64,000 bases of DNA from Diphasiastrum complanatum. Lineage: Eukaryota; Streptophyta; Lycopodiopsida; Lycopodiales; Lycopodiaceae. Below, in pieces: positions 34,838 to 46,362 of the stretch. The DNA lies in contig MU831998.1 in assembly GCA_029204225.1 (NCBI GenBank), positions 1-64,000 of the forward strand, given 5' to 3'. Under the pieces are notes generated by a model that worked only from the letters and a program-made list of their open reading frames with translations, was not told the origin of the DNA and made no database searches. The translations under genes and the position numbers were made by a program. Position 1 is the stretch's first letter. The number at the start of each line of letters is the position of its first letter.

Positions 34838-35056
34838 TGTTAGAAATAATGTTTATTTGTATCCCTATTGTTGATTAGGCCACACCTACGTGCTATCATA
34901 GGGGCCTATTTTATTTAGTCAAAAACAAAGTCGTATATACTAGTCAAGGTCATAGTTTAAATTGCTAGTCAAAGTTCTATGCATGTAGTAGGGCATAGAA
35001 GGGCATTTATAAAGCATTGTTTTTGGTTCTAGAAATAAGTCGACATTGTCCTAATA
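34838..35056 (+). repeat. Copia 3' LTR, truncated
   Basis: Starts TGTTAGAAATAATGTTTATT after the purine tract, and follows LTR 1 up to CTAATATAGG at about 35,056, after which similarity stops. The missing half includes the TATA region. Confidence 0.88.
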
Positions 35057-38000
35057 TAGGTATAATTGTATTGAGTCCTTGCACAAGACTGCACCGCAAA
35101 AGTTTGCAAGAGGAACTAAAGCATCTCTCCCTCATACACATCAAGAAGTTAGAAAGGCTAGTGTATGTTCATTCCAACTAATCCTTTCTACAGAAAATGA
35201 GTCAAGCCAAAGAATGTTGGTAATCATTTGAATTTGTAATTGAGGATTGAGCTTGAAATACTTGAACTTGAGTTTTGAAGCTTGAGAGTTGATAGATGAC
35301 TTATTATTCATGAACCATAATCCATTGTGGTTTGTAAATTTGTGTCATGTGTGACATGAGTGACAAATTGTGGATATGCCAATTGTTTAAACTTTAGGTA
35401 ATCATGACAAGACCGAATCACCAAGGTTCTCAATTCACCTCCTAGGTCATAGGAGGATGGGGAAATATGTACCAATCATGTTGTATCATGAGTCTGTGGC
35501 ACGCTTAGGTAAGATTGCTTAGAAAGTTCCTCTGATCTATTTACAAATTACAGATTGAGTTTTGAAATTGTTTAGATTAAGGTTACAAAATAGTAAATTC
35601 AAAATTGTACCACCTAGCACCAAGGTTGACTTCTAAGTTCTAAGTCTTTGGTACTTTCTAAAAGTTGCCAATCTCTGCATGCAGGACTTGTGACTCGAGC
35701 TTAGACTACTAAGAAGTAATCAGAGAGTGACTACCAATGGTTATGACAAGGAGACTGAAGAGAAGAGTGAGGAGTCTGCCTTATGAGGCCTCATAGGATT
35801 GGGGGGCTGATGATGATGATGATGATGATGATGATGAGGACGATGAGCAGGAAGCTATGAGGCCAACCCCCACTGGGAGGATCAAGAGGACCTAGATATA
35901 GATAATGTCTAGAATCTAGGTCGATTTGTCATCTAGCTTATGTCTCATGAGTCATGAGTCATGAGTCATGACATCCGGATTTAGATCATACATGTACATT
36001 TGAGACTAACTCATACATTTTTTTTTAAATTTCTATTCAAATATTTACCAAATGTACTTATAACTTACTAGTGTACTATGTCTAATGGATGTTTGATGAT
36101 GGATCATGGATAAACCATAAATCGAAGCGTTACATAAAATTGGAAAAATGATCTAGTTTGTGAAGTTTGAATTGTGTCCATTGTCATGTGCAGTTGTGAT
36201 TCCGTGAACAGTAATTTGGTTTTAGGCTTCAAGAAACAATGGATCTTTTTGAATGTATGTACATTGTTTTCATACTCAATCTAATATTATCTAAAATACA
36301 TTGTTATAAGGCATTACATGAGACATTAGATTTTTAAAATTATATCTATAAAAAATGTTTGCCGATTCTTTCATGATGTATTTAGTTCAGAACCACAACT
36401 CATGTCAATTCATATGGCTCAAAATAATTTTGATTCTAAACCGAGTAGAAACACTATTGTCGTCTCACCCTCGTGCATTGTTCTCAGGTCTCCATCAAAT
36501 CACAACATCCCATACCACTACAACCTATCTTTGACCATCGCAAACCTATATCTTGAGGCTAAAGAAGATATCATCCTGGCTTAACCATGTGAACGAACCA
36601 TCCACCCTCCAGTAATATAAATTGCCTATGTCACACGGGTCCAACTCTATATACGTAATCTAGGTGGGGTCATCTCCACCAACATGGCCACACATCTGGA
36701 CCATCGACATGCATCAGTTGTGCAGACTACTGTGAGTCAACAAACAAGAGTCACCACATGCTAATAGGATATCGATAGGTGGCACCCAATCGATCTATAG
36801 CTCCAGACCAACGAACGAGATCATTGCCTCAAGTTTAGTCATTGTGTGCCCCTGTGGGTACATAACAAATAGTGAGTGCATTTCAGGTTGCAAGGGATAG
36901 GGCCCAAAAAATCCAAAAAATTTCATAAACTTGCACATTGTTTTTGGTGCCTAGATTGTGATCTTTAGTCAAACCTTTTTGCATTGGGAGACTTCCAATA
37001 GTAGGAGCGTTGATGAATCACCTCGTAGCTTGTTGCTTGGATATCCAAAACTTGAAATATTCAAGTTTTGGTTTATAGTTGGACACTTTTAATTAAAAGA
37101 GCAAGAGTACACACATTTTATACGTTCTAGTTTGATTTTCGGCCTTCTTTCTATGATGGGTTGCCTTAGGCTCTACAGTGAGATCTTTTATAGGAGTTGA
37201 TTACATATTTATATTTCTATACGTGGGGAGCTTAGCAATCTAGTATGGTTTTGCAATTTCCTATACTAATGCTTTCTACAAAAACCCAAACACCATACTT
37301 CATGTTTTTAGCTTCTAAAAACCTAAAACTTGCTTCAATTAGTAAGACTTCGTTGCGAAGAATCTCAAATTTATGATGAGTACATTTAAGACCCTCAAAG
37401 ATAAGACTTTTGTTGACCTAGATGCATATTACCAGTGGTACTTACTCCTTAAAGCAACACCTTGCAGTTCTCGAAAGGACATACTTACTACTCAATCTAC
37501 AACTCCCACGAGGCACTTCTCTTCACATAAGAAACTAATTGAGAGGACAGATAGGATGGGGGCAACATACAGATATAAGAGGGTGGCACATACGACTGAG
37601 AGGACAAGATAGTCATGTTTATATGAGAGGTTTGGCCAGAATGAGGCACTTGGGGAGGCTTGTGTTGCCAGATCGTCTAGGACAATCAACAATCTGATTA
37701 GGTGTGCCCCTTACACCAACGATGCTTTGCCTTGCCAAAATGAGGCACGCTTATAGTCTCTAGTCAAATTTCTATAACCCATTTCTCAAGATACTTTTGA
37801 CAATTATACTCTTTTCAAGTTGAAGTGCTACTCTTTCTTTTCCTTCATCCGATCATGTCTCATTGGAGGAACATCCTCCTTCCATGATCATTTCATCTAG
37901 GCATGTTGAGAAACATGAGATTCACCTATTTGGTTATTAACCAAGGTCAATCTCACAAACCATTTCCTCATTGTCCTTACTACCACTTGTGCATTCTACT

Positions 38001-39907
38001 CAATTTGTTTCTCCATTTAGGAACTCCCCTCCTTCAAATGTACATCTTGTCCATGGCTTCCCCTGCAAGAACTAATGCATATATTGGATAATCAGGCACA
38101 ATTTGTGTCTATAGCACAAAGACCTTCTAGTCCTTCGAGAAAATAATAGCAAAATAGTACCTTGGTAGCATAGTGGAGCTTACTCAAGGCACTCTAATAG
38201 CCCAAGAATGCCATAAGAGAGTGTCATCATGTAGGACCCCAACAAGTGAGATATGCAAAGCTAGTCGAATAGCCCAAGAATACCACAAGAAAAGGACGGC
38301 GCAGAAGCAAGCAATTAGCATCACTCTCAATAGCGATGACACCACTCATACTGGCTAGAGGACCCTCAAAAGCAGATGCATCATCAGCTAATTAACGTAA
38401 GTAGGTGACGCACATGTAGAAAGACATGCCACTCAAAAATAGACGGATGAGAATGGACATATGTACACCACTTACGAATAAGTAGAGCCATCTAAGAGGA
38501 GAACTGCATTAGCAATCTTTCAAGAATCAATAAATTAGAGCAATAGGTGTCAGAGCAATATCGGAGATGGGTCGATCACGTCTCGAACACACGAACGATT
38601 GCCATGATAAACACAAGAGGAAAGATAACGGGGAAAAACTTGGTGAGGTGACAACAGGACATATAGGCGCAACACACAACTTTTAAGAAGCACATACGAT
38701 ATTTAAAATCTCACACGAGATGTAAAACACACAATTTTGTTTTTCTTCCGAGAACAAACAAATCGTGACAAAACAAGATGGATCATAAAACTGAAATCCA
38801 TGTAAAAACACTCAATCTTCTTTTCTTCCTTTTTGTCTTTCTAAGCAAATCATGACAAGAACACAAAACAATAAATGGGATCTCTTGAATTAGATCAAAA
38901 CAATGGAAAACAAAAATAATAAAAAATAAAATAAAAAAATTGGAAAGCAAGCAAAAACCTGTATAAAAACAAACACAATCAAGAAAAAATGCTTTTCAAA
39001 CTGGCAAGTGGCAGCAAAATCACCTCCAAGTAGGCCCCTGGAAATAGGTGGGTATGCTACCCTAAAAAATCAGCAAGGTAACTCAAACTGCAGCAGCAAA
39101 GAGGGTGATGCAAGGGCTAGAAGGTAGGCCAAAAACCAGCAAACAACTATTTATGAAATGTTGAAATCACCTTCAAACAGGGCGATAGGAAGCCACCAAT
39201 AAGATGAATAATCAATCAATGATTAATGTGTAAATAATAGCCCTATATATACTATCTAAAGGCCCTGAGTGGAACCTTCTAGAGATTAGGGCAACTTAGG
39301 GTACCTAGGTCGCATACAAACATGCCATTAATGATAGCTGGCCCAGAACCTAAAGGTATACTGGTTAGGGGCTAGTTCTAGTATATATCTGTCGAAATTC
39401 AAGATTGAAAAATGTGCTAATATGATCAATCTAGCTTGGCAATTGCATCAGCGACTGGAGTTCCTGCACATCAGGCTAACAGTTTTTGTTAGAAATTGCA
39501 TCCATAAGGTTTGAAGATACATATACATTCATATATAAATCTAGATATAAGTTACTGGTCAGATTCATTGATGTCTCACGTGAATTGCTTCAATAGAAGA
39601 TGAATGAATTTCGGCCAAATAACCATGGCATAGTAATCCTCTGGTTAGATCTTTGCATTTTGCCTCCCTCCCAGATTCTTTCCCCAATTCTCAAATACTG
39701 CTATTGCTTTTATATCTGACTTTTTGGGCTATCTTAAAATGAAACCACCATATTCATCATCAAATTTAACAGCAAAGGACATTTATGCAGTTATAATACA
39801 CAAACATTGATATTTCAATCATCAGAAACAAACCCCTAGTATAAAAATGAGCATCGAAGAACAAATAACCACTGACGAAATCAGCATAGTTAGAACCATG
39901 TCTTGAC
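35057..39907. other. GH95 intron part, unassigned
   Basis: No recognisable coding domain. A GAT trinucleotide run is at 35,808-35,837; around it a frame reads as an acidic Asp-rich stretch. Short direct repeat AATAGCCCAAGAATGCCATA at about 38,199 and AATAGCCCAAGAATACCACA at about 38,269. AGGTGTCAGAGCAATATC at about 38,545 vaguely resembles a primer site but has no LTR end before it. Small frames at 36,402, 37,373, 37,903 and 38,173 match nothing known. Confidence 0.35.
35808..35837. repeat. GAT trinucleotide microsatellite
   Basis: About ten GAT units followed by GAGGACGATGAG. Uninterrupted. Confidence 0.95.
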
Positions 39908-40132
39908 CTTGGCAGCTGCGCAGAGCGCAGAAAAAACTTCTCTGATTATTGCCATGTCCATGGCTGTGGCATAACTTACAGAAGCTTGATTCCCATCAGG
40001 ACCAATGAAGTAGTGCTCTGGAGATGTCGCTGGGTTTGTGACATACACATCTTTATTGTCCTCAACAAGCCAATCTAGAAGGAACTGAACACAACCTTTC
40101 AGTAGGGGAAATGCCTTCTCTTTCAGAAAAAT
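39908..40132 (-). CDS. GH95 alpha-L-fucosidase, catalytic Glu exon
   Basis: Seventy-five codons, phase 0. Starts IFLKEKAFPLLKGC after acceptor TTGAGCAG, then FLLDWLVE, the TNPATSPEHYF block carrying the expected general-acid Glu, and SVSYATAMDMAIIREVFSAL. It ends at AAAK with donor AAG followed by GTCAAG, another weak donor. Reading on gives a stop after five codons (VKTWF), so splicing is required. Confidence 0.93.
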
Positions 40133-42105
40133 CTGCTCAAGAATGCAATAGCAGATGAAACAAATCAAGGGGCAGTAGACAATAGAAGTATGTGTATCTT
40201 TACTTTAGATCTTTGAACATGATTGACACTTCGAGTGAACAAGAAGGTACAGAATATGAAAGTACTACAATCCAAATAGGGTATCTTGAAAGAGTTGGCA
40301 TAACGGTCCCAAAAAAATTGCAAGGGAAGATTGAATCTACAGCCAATGCTACTAAAAAATCATGTCCTGGCTAAATTGCTAAAACAAATATTCCAGGAAA
40401 AAAATTTACCATTTACACATTAACATCTCGTGGACTCAAGTTCTAGCTAGCAACTAAGCATTTCCAACCTTCAATAAACTTTGTCACCACCTTTAGGAAG
40501 ACTACTTCATCATTTGGAACCGCATCAATCTAGAGTGAATTTTTTTACTGTGAACTGTTTTTATTGCTAATCACTTTTCATTTTAGGTAGCTATTTCTAT
40601 TGACGTTACTTTGAATTTCATAGGAAGACATCAGCATTAGTGCTTCGTTGTTCGTATTCTATTTCATCAAGTTTAGAGTTTATTGAGATGCCATATTTGT
40701 TATGTGTGCTCATAACTTAAACAGACCATGTATATTTAAGGACTTTGTAGCAGACGGTTGAGATGGCTACAATTTCTACAAACTTTTTCTTTTAACATCA
40801 AGAACCACCTTGGAAAATGCCACGTTGCTATTGACACATTATCTCGCTTGCCAATCTACATCTGTGATTTAATCACAGCCACATCACATTGGCCTAAGAC
40901 TTTACCTGATGCTTAATTTCTTTGGAAAGAGCCTAAGGTATGCAATACAGCCAAATAGATTTCAAGTGTGTATGAACCCACAACACGCGTAAAAACATCT
41001 TCTGTAAACTGCTAAGCAGAGGACGCATCTACTACTGCACTTTTAAGAAAGCCATGTAGAAAATGAAATTACTAAAGAATCAATTTAGTGCTAGCTACAA
41101 GTAGATAACTGTTGTGAAACCAAAGAAATAAGTGTTGTATGAAAGAACATATCTGTCCCTAAGCTGGTTGTCTCATATAGCAGTAAGCATACCAAAATAG
41201 CTGGAGTAACAAAACTGAGGTTGAAGGCGAAGTGGGAGGTACATGTTTGGACTGGTGTGGTGCTTGTCGGTGGGTAGTTGTCATGTCCACGATGGATCTG
41301 ACCTTGGATATACATCCCGTCAGTCAGTAGGCTTATCTTGACCTGTAAGTTAATTATGGTTATGAGGGGTTGGGGCCCTCGTGGTGTTAGATCATAATTA
41401 ATGGCTTAGAGTCCTAAAACCCATAATGGTGGATTTATATGGAACTAAAAGTTACTCAAAAGTGGCTGATGTGGCCCAGTCAGGCTACTAATGTGTCCCA
41501 GTGAAGTCTCCCAAATCACTCCCTAGTCGGGGTAGAGCCTTGGAGGGTAAAAGTATAGCCATAGGCCTCTCCAAGAGAAGAGCTTGATTTGTGAGTTGTA
41601 GCTACATGTTGCTAGTGTGACATGTCTCCAACCTCTTGAGTCTTTGCCTTGGTCCATAACTTGGGGGCTAAATCCGATTGATCTAGGTTGGTTGGATAGG
41701 TATGATCTACCATCCGTTCCAATTGTGTTTATTAGCTTCAGCATCCTAGTCAAAAAATTTGGGTGACTTGAAAGAAGCCCGCTGAGGTGGAACTCTCTAG
41801 CACCAATTTCGATGTCTGAAAGGGGGGAGGGAGTCATTGTCTGATTCGGCCTCTCTATCCCTACTAGACAAAAAAGGACGTGATCTTACTTGACCCCAAG
41901 AGGACCCAACCACACCTTCTAAGCTTATGCTATGCGTATATATTCATATGTAAAGCATGTGTATACCCCCTGGGAGATGCGATATAAAGATATCGTATGA
42001 GTCCAAGGTTGCATCGAACTGCGGTTCGAACCATCGAATCGTAAGAGGCCGGTTCGAACCGACTGATGGGAAAAAAGGTCCCGATTCCCAAGTTGTTCGC
42101 GCCCA

Positions 42106-42106
<1 letters not shown>
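40133..42106. other. GH95 intron part, unassigned
   Basis: No recognised domain. Minus frames at 41,091-41,315 and 41,523-41,837 match nothing. From 42,010 to 42,061 the motif GGTTCGAACC occurs twice, once as the perfect 12-bp palindrome CGGTTCGAACCG (42,050-42,061). Confidence 0.35.
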
Positions 42107-42136
<30 letters not shown>

Positions 42137-42142
42137 GGGGGG
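42107..42142. repeat. CA microsatellite with G8 run
   Basis: Fourteen CA units then eight G. It is followed within 80 bp by GT-rich sequence and the pyrimidine tail of a minus-strand LINE. Confidence 0.95.
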
Positions 42143-42220
42143 CGAGAGGTGGGTGTGTGTGTGCGTGCGTGCGTGCAATTGTGTGTGGTTGAGATTGTGT
42201 GAGATTGTGTGTGTGTGTGT

Positions 42221-42282
42221 GAGAAAGAAGAAAGAAAGCTTTATTAACGTCTTTTCCATGCCAAAAGGCATATAAGACGAAA
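42221..42282 (-). repeat. LINE 3' terminal hairpin and TTTC tail
   Basis: Minus strand reads CTTATATGCCTTTTGGCATG, then GAAAAGACGTTAATAAAGC and TTTCTTTCTTCTTTCTC. The hairpin is ATGCC-TTTT-GGCAT. Confidence 0.9.
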
Positions 42283-42430
42283 AGGAGTACAACAAAGTAA
42301 ATGGAACTCGGACGGGACAATGTCGTCAACAGAAAGCTAAACTAAAACGTAAATCGCTATGTAAAAAAGCTCATCTCTCACGTAGGAGAGGAAATAAATG
42401 ATCGTAGCTCAAACATCTCTCACACATCTC

Positions 42431-43445
42431 TCACGTAGGAGAGGGAGAAGAATCTGAAATTTTAAGTTCTTCAATTTTAACCAAGACCAGGCGTTCGTCT
42501 CGAAAGAGAGTTCGGAAACCGTTGGCCTTAGCATTTGCGATAATTTTCTTTCTCTCAGTCCATTGAATGGGCGTCAAGTCTTCATCCATAAAAATAGTAG
42601 ATCCCTTCAGGCAACCTCTTTCCTTTTGACGAAGCAAAGCATTCTTGAAACACAGAAACACTGTGGTGGATTGGAGCTTACCCATCCAAGCAGCAGATAC
42701 GACATCCTCTTTGAGACCAAAGGTGGAATGAATGAAAGCATTTGCCTCAGCCACGAGGTCCTTACCCACAAAAGAAGCTCCCCTAACCCTGACATTGAGG
42801 GCCTTGAGATCTCATTTTTGATGTTCTTGGATAGATTCAGAAATAACCTGCTTAGATCCCTTGAGCACGTCGGCCCAAGAACTCTTCGATTGCTGAAATT
42901 GCTGCTCCAAGGAGTGAACCCGCTCTTGAAGCTGCTTTGCCATGTCTTCTGAATCTACATTGCCACTTCCTTCTTCTGCCTCTTCATCTGATTCCAACTC
43001 CTTCTGGAGGTGAGTAATATCAACCTCAAGAATGCCAACTTTACCCTAGAGGACCAAAACCGTATTCTCCAGAGTGGAGATTTGGAATGCTTGTTGCTTG
43101 ATTAGCGCAAGCAAGGATACATTGGTCTCTTGAAGAGACTCAATAATGCGGGAGAAACCAAACAAAAATTCAGCTAAAAGAGACGGAGACAAGGAGGATG
43201 AAGATGAAGGGGTGAAAGATGGAGATGAGGAAGAAAGAGTAGAGGGGGTAGTGGCAGTAGGAGAAGAGGTAGAAGTTGCGGGAGTGGAGGGTAAGGGCGA
43301 GGGACAGGAAGCAGGAGAGGGAGGGGGCAACGTAAAGGGGTGGGGGTTTGGAGCCGTAGTAGGGATGGCTGAGAAAACAAAGGGAGAAGGGGGAGGGGTT
43401 TTCTTGTTCCTCTTCCGATTCACTGATTGCCAATCAACCATAGTT
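42431..43445 (-). pseudogene. LINE ORF1 (RNA-binding chaperone)
   Basis: Starts MVDWQSVNRKRNKKTPPPSP, then a long Pro/Ser/Thr-rich region, a coiled-coil-like segment (IESLQETNVSLLALIKQQAF, ISTLENTVLVL), an acidic patch and LQERVHSLEQQFQQSKSSWA with DVLKGSK. After stops near 43,050 and 42,810 comes RVRGASF, then GSTIFMDEDLTPIQWTERKK and the C-terminal block FRTLFRDERLVLVKIEE. This order (coiled coil, RRM-like, DEDLTP...R) is that of L1-type ORF1 proteins, which bind the element's RNA and form the RNP. Two stops interrupt it. Confidence 0.8.
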
Positions 43446-43734
43446 GCAAGAAGAGAGAGAGGGACAGCGATTGGAGGGACAACGATGAGGAGGCAAAGGG
43501 ACATGCAAAGGGACAGGTAACAAGGGCAAGAGCGGGACAGCAAGAGGCAGGACAGGTAGCGAGGGCCAGGAGCGGGCCAGGTAGCGAGGGCCAAGAGCGG
43601 GCCAGGAGAGGAGATGGAGTGGGGCAGGTCAGGAGCGGGGCAGGGCAGAGTAGTGAGGACATGGGACAGGAGAGGGGATGGAGCGGGACAGGAGAAAGGA
43701 GAAAGGTAGGCAGCAGCGGACAGGAGGGCCACAT

Positions 43735-44165
43735 ATTGAATATCTTGGTGTCTTCATGCTTGGGGACGATGTTTCTCAGATCCATCGACACCTCTGGGGA
43801 GGCAATCACGGGCGAGTACATGTTCACACACATTCGAGCGAGAAATGACCACAAACTTGGCATGGATAATCTGACTAAGGCCAAGCTCGGATCATGCATG
43901 AAAGCATAGTAGTCTGCAAATGAGATAATGTTGCACGAATCGCCAATTCGAACAAAGAATCGCATTTTGAATCGGTCCGATTCGAATCAGCCAACTCGAA
44001 TCGGCAACCTGTTCAAATCGGTTACCTCACAAAAAAGACATTAGAATCAGGCAAAAACATAAACAATTGTTCGAATAGGCCGATTTGAACCTGACCCAAC
44101 CGATTCGAATCGGTCGAATCGGCCGCGATTTGAACCACCGATTCGAATCGGTGCATGCAACATTG
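43735..44165. repeat. Cluster of TTCGAA palindromes
   Basis: Between about 43,935 and 44,160 variants of ATTCGAATCGG occur about ten times. CACCGATTCGAATCGGTG (44,136-44,153) is a perfect 18-bp palindrome and ACCGATTCGAATCGGT (44,099-44,114) a perfect 16-bp one. The cluster separates a LINE RT piece (above 44,225) from a LINE ORF1 copy (below 43,735). No coding match for 43,740-43,930. Confidence 0.7.
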
Positions 44166-44224
44166 AAACAAACGGTATTGGCCCACTCTGACTCAGGAAG
44201 CCTATGCACCTAACCTTTGTCGCA

Positions 44225-44622
44225 TATATAGCAGTAGGTGAGACCATAGTATCGAATAACCTCCACTTACTTGGGGCCTCCCGAATATGCTTCCTGAAAC
44301 AAAAGCGCTCAAACCAAGGATGCATGACCCTTCCTAACCCTAGCTACCGTAGCCTATCTCATACTTAAAAAATGGGACCTATGAAAAGTGTGCCCAAATA
44401 TGTGTAGGAAGATACAGTCTCCAATGGCTGGCCATCCAAAGCAAAACCCTGTCGCTGCATATATATTAAAGATCATAATCTGAGTCGTCCTAGTGTGTAT
44501 AGTCAGATCCCAGATATCCCCAAATGAGTGTCGTTTATCCAAATGTCTCCGCAACCCCTCCGCTATAGTCGAAACCAATGCCACATCATCCGCATATAAT
44601 AAAGTGGAAATAAGAATGTCGC
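44225..44622 (-). pseudogene. LINE reverse transcriptase fragment with YADD
   Basis: Minus strand starts LGDILISTLLYADDVALVST directly after a CTCTCTCTCT run, then IAEGLRRHLD, a frameshifted thumb (DGQPLETVSSYTYLG), KGHASLVWFERFCFRKHIRE and SKWRLFDTMVSPTAIYA. It aligns with the RT at 47.5-48.7 kb and 58.2-58.8 kb, so it is the same family. Confidence 0.85.
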
Positions 44623-44635
44623 CAAGAGAGAGAGT

Positions 44636-44806
44636 AGTAAGTAGAAAGGAACATGAAACTGGTTACTAGTTAGGATTCTAGAATAGAGTGTTCGGTTATT
44701 CCAAAATTTTGATTAACCAGTGTGTAACAATTATAGCTCTATATTTGACAGTTGGCGGGATATGGAGTGGGAAAGTGTTTCTGCCAACATTTGGCGCCGT
44801 TGTCGA
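44636..44806 (+). repeat. LTR end and gypsy-type primer-binding site
   Basis: TTTGGCGCCGTTGTCGA at 44,790-44,806 follows TGCCAACA. TTTGGCGCCGTTG is the primer-binding wording of plant Tat/Athila-type gypsy elements. About 150 bp of LTR remain upstream before the LINE fragment. Only non-coding leader follows to about 45,000; no gag was found. Confidence 0.55.
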
Positions 44807-46203
44807 CTTGCTTCTGTTTACATCATCACATTTCTTTTGCTTTCCATTCTAATCATTTTTTGTCTGTGCCGCATATTTTTTTCAATTAACCGACTACTTT
44901 CACGACCCACTAGTTTCATGCTCCACCTTTCACGACCCACATTATTCGACAATTTTTTACACCTTTTTACACCACCACCTTCCCAAATACTCTCTCTGAG
45001 GGGAGAGTAGGCATAGATACTAACAATTTAGAAGACCGGTATCTCTCTGATCCGCACCTTCTAAATGAATAGCCTGAATCAAGTCACCGGCCAAGACCAC
45101 AATTAAGATCTGTCATATATGAGCTGCAGGTTAGCAATTAGAACAAAATACTAGTAATCAGGTAGAAAGGGACATAACTGACTACACCTAAACTCTATCG
45201 TCCTCCTCCAACTCCCATTAGATAGTGGCAAGGAGCTCCCCTTCTTCCTCCTCTTGATAGATAGTAAATCCTCTTTTTCTTTCTCCCAACCACTTGAATT
45301 TTATGCCCAACCCCTTAAATTTTGCCAGGTGGCATACTGGCCACTTGAACTCTTTTCAATGGTTAATCATTAATACATGGTAAAATCTTAACGTTTATAC
45401 AATCAGTGACACATACACAGATAGTGTCGTAGCCTGGACCTATGTCCTTGATACCCTTCTTTGCCTCAAGGGTAAAATCCAGCAGTGGCAGGCTTTAAAT
45501 CATCCCATGTAATTAAGATACAAGGGAATCTCTCTAAGGTAGAACAAAGAAAAATGTCCAAAACAAAGCCACTGCAAAACGTGCAAATTTATACAAGGTT
45601 ATCACAACATATATCCTTGGAATGCAAAAAATGTACCTGTGAATTTATGTTAGTGGTAGGTAAATAGCATTCTCTCTAGCCCTGAAAGTCACATCTTTCT
45701 CTACAGTTAATCAAATCACCTGCTATACCTTTCAAAATCCTCCCCAGACCTACATTAAACAACAGTATCTTGTAGCAAATAGCGGAAGCTCCAAGCTGAG
45801 CTACAATCTTGAAAAATAGTGCAACTGTACATGCCTGTCCAGTGTCCAAAACAGCCTGTTTCTGTTGACAATATTTTGGACATTGTTCCAAACTTGCAGT
45901 GACCGGACCAGCATTATAATATCATTATGCTTAATTGCAAGTACTTACTGTCTATATGTTCCGAAAACCAGGGTTTAAAAGCGTTTTTCAAAAACTATAC
46001 CCTCATCTTCAGGTTTTTTCATTTTCAGAGTATTAAACATGCGGTTTAGGTAGAAACTGCTCAGCTTGAGAGCTCTCTCTATTAGATGTGCTTAAGGAAT
46101 TTTGCACACATTAACCCAGCTCCTAATCCTTGGAGTGTATCTGATTCCTAAATCTATGGTACAGTATAACTTTGAGTATTGTTTAAATAGTTGAGTGGAC
46201 CAC
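44807..46203. other. GH95 intron part, unassigned
   Basis: No domain recognised. A Cys-rich minus frame of 71 codons (45,891-45,676, with CPKYCQQKQ) matches nothing I know and has no flanking support. Confidence 0.3.
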
Positions 46204-46362
46204 CTCATCTAAGGAAAATGTGTAGTGGTCCCACAAGTGCAAACACAGCCATGCTCCACCCATCGGCCAAAGAGCATACACAGGATCACCACCGATTGGT
46301 GCAGTCTGTACCCAGATATCACAGTTGTGATGTGCAACCCATCCTCCCATCTTGTAATTCAC
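46204..46362 (-). CDS. GH95 alpha-L-fucosidase, GWVAHH exon
   Basis: Fifty-three codons, phase 0 at both ends. Contains VNYKMGGWVAHHNCDIW, DPVYALWPMGGAWLCLHLWD and HYTFSLDE, the helical-barrel segment that lines the substrate pocket in GH95. Acceptor TGATGCAG at 46363; donor GAG followed by GTGGTC, a weak match to GTRAGT. A frame reading through the donor stops about 18 bases later. Confidence 0.93.

Larger units (their letters stand above)
33121..35056 (+). mobile_element. Short copia element with both LTRs, internally deleted
   Basis: LTR 1 33121-33539, primer site TGGTATCAGAGC at 33540-33551, 1.27 kb of decayed internal sequence, purine tract AAGGGGGGAAG (34,826-34,837), LTR 2 from 34,838, cut off at about 35,056. 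Internal remains: integrase ENQTPEKG and FWGEAVQPTIYLLNQS (33,850-34,000), LDVSHLTVGAL, RT QMDVKSAFPNGFLEEEV (about 34,335-34,390), RNase H ITWSSQKQRT and SCIELENHTDF, and the terminal LLKDLAKNK. Pieces of all pol domains survive, but with about 2.5 kb or more missing and many stops. It is antisense to the GH95 gene, in its 7.1-kb intron. Confidence 0.9.
42221..43735 (-). mobile_element. LINE copy with ORF1 and 3' tail but no ORF2
   Basis: On the minus strand: a GC-rich 5' region with repeated CTGGCCCGCTCCTGGCCCTC (43,560-43,620), ORF1 starting about 43,443, ORF1 end at 42,431, about 150 bp of 3' UTR, then the family's terminal hairpin and TTTC tail (42,282-42,221). The 5 kb or so of endonuclease and RT found in the copy at 56-59.5 kb is entirely missing, so this is a half-LINE comparable in structure to mammalian HAL1. 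It lies in a GH95 intron, same strand as the gene. Confidence 0.75.

Noticed and set aside
35760-35880. Acidic Asp-rich frame as the tail of a transposase
   Set aside because: The acidity comes from a GAT microsatellite; no upstream transposase domain is present.
38540-38560. AGGTGTCAGAGCAATATC as a copia primer site
   Set aside because: No LTR end (CA) directly before it and no gag after it.
42000-42065. GGTTCGAACC as a tRNA B-box (tRNA gene or SINE)
   Set aside because: GGTTCGAA.CC resembles a B-box, but no A-box (TRGYNNANNNG) at the right distance and no cloverleaf could be formed.
43146-43520. Plus frame rich in Glu/Gly
   Set aside because: Antisense of the Pro/Ser-rich LINE ORF1 region; composition is explained by that.
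45676-45891. Cys-containing minus frame that might be a small secreted protein
   Set aside because: No signal peptide or family pattern, and it lies within a GH95 intron on the same strand without splice support.
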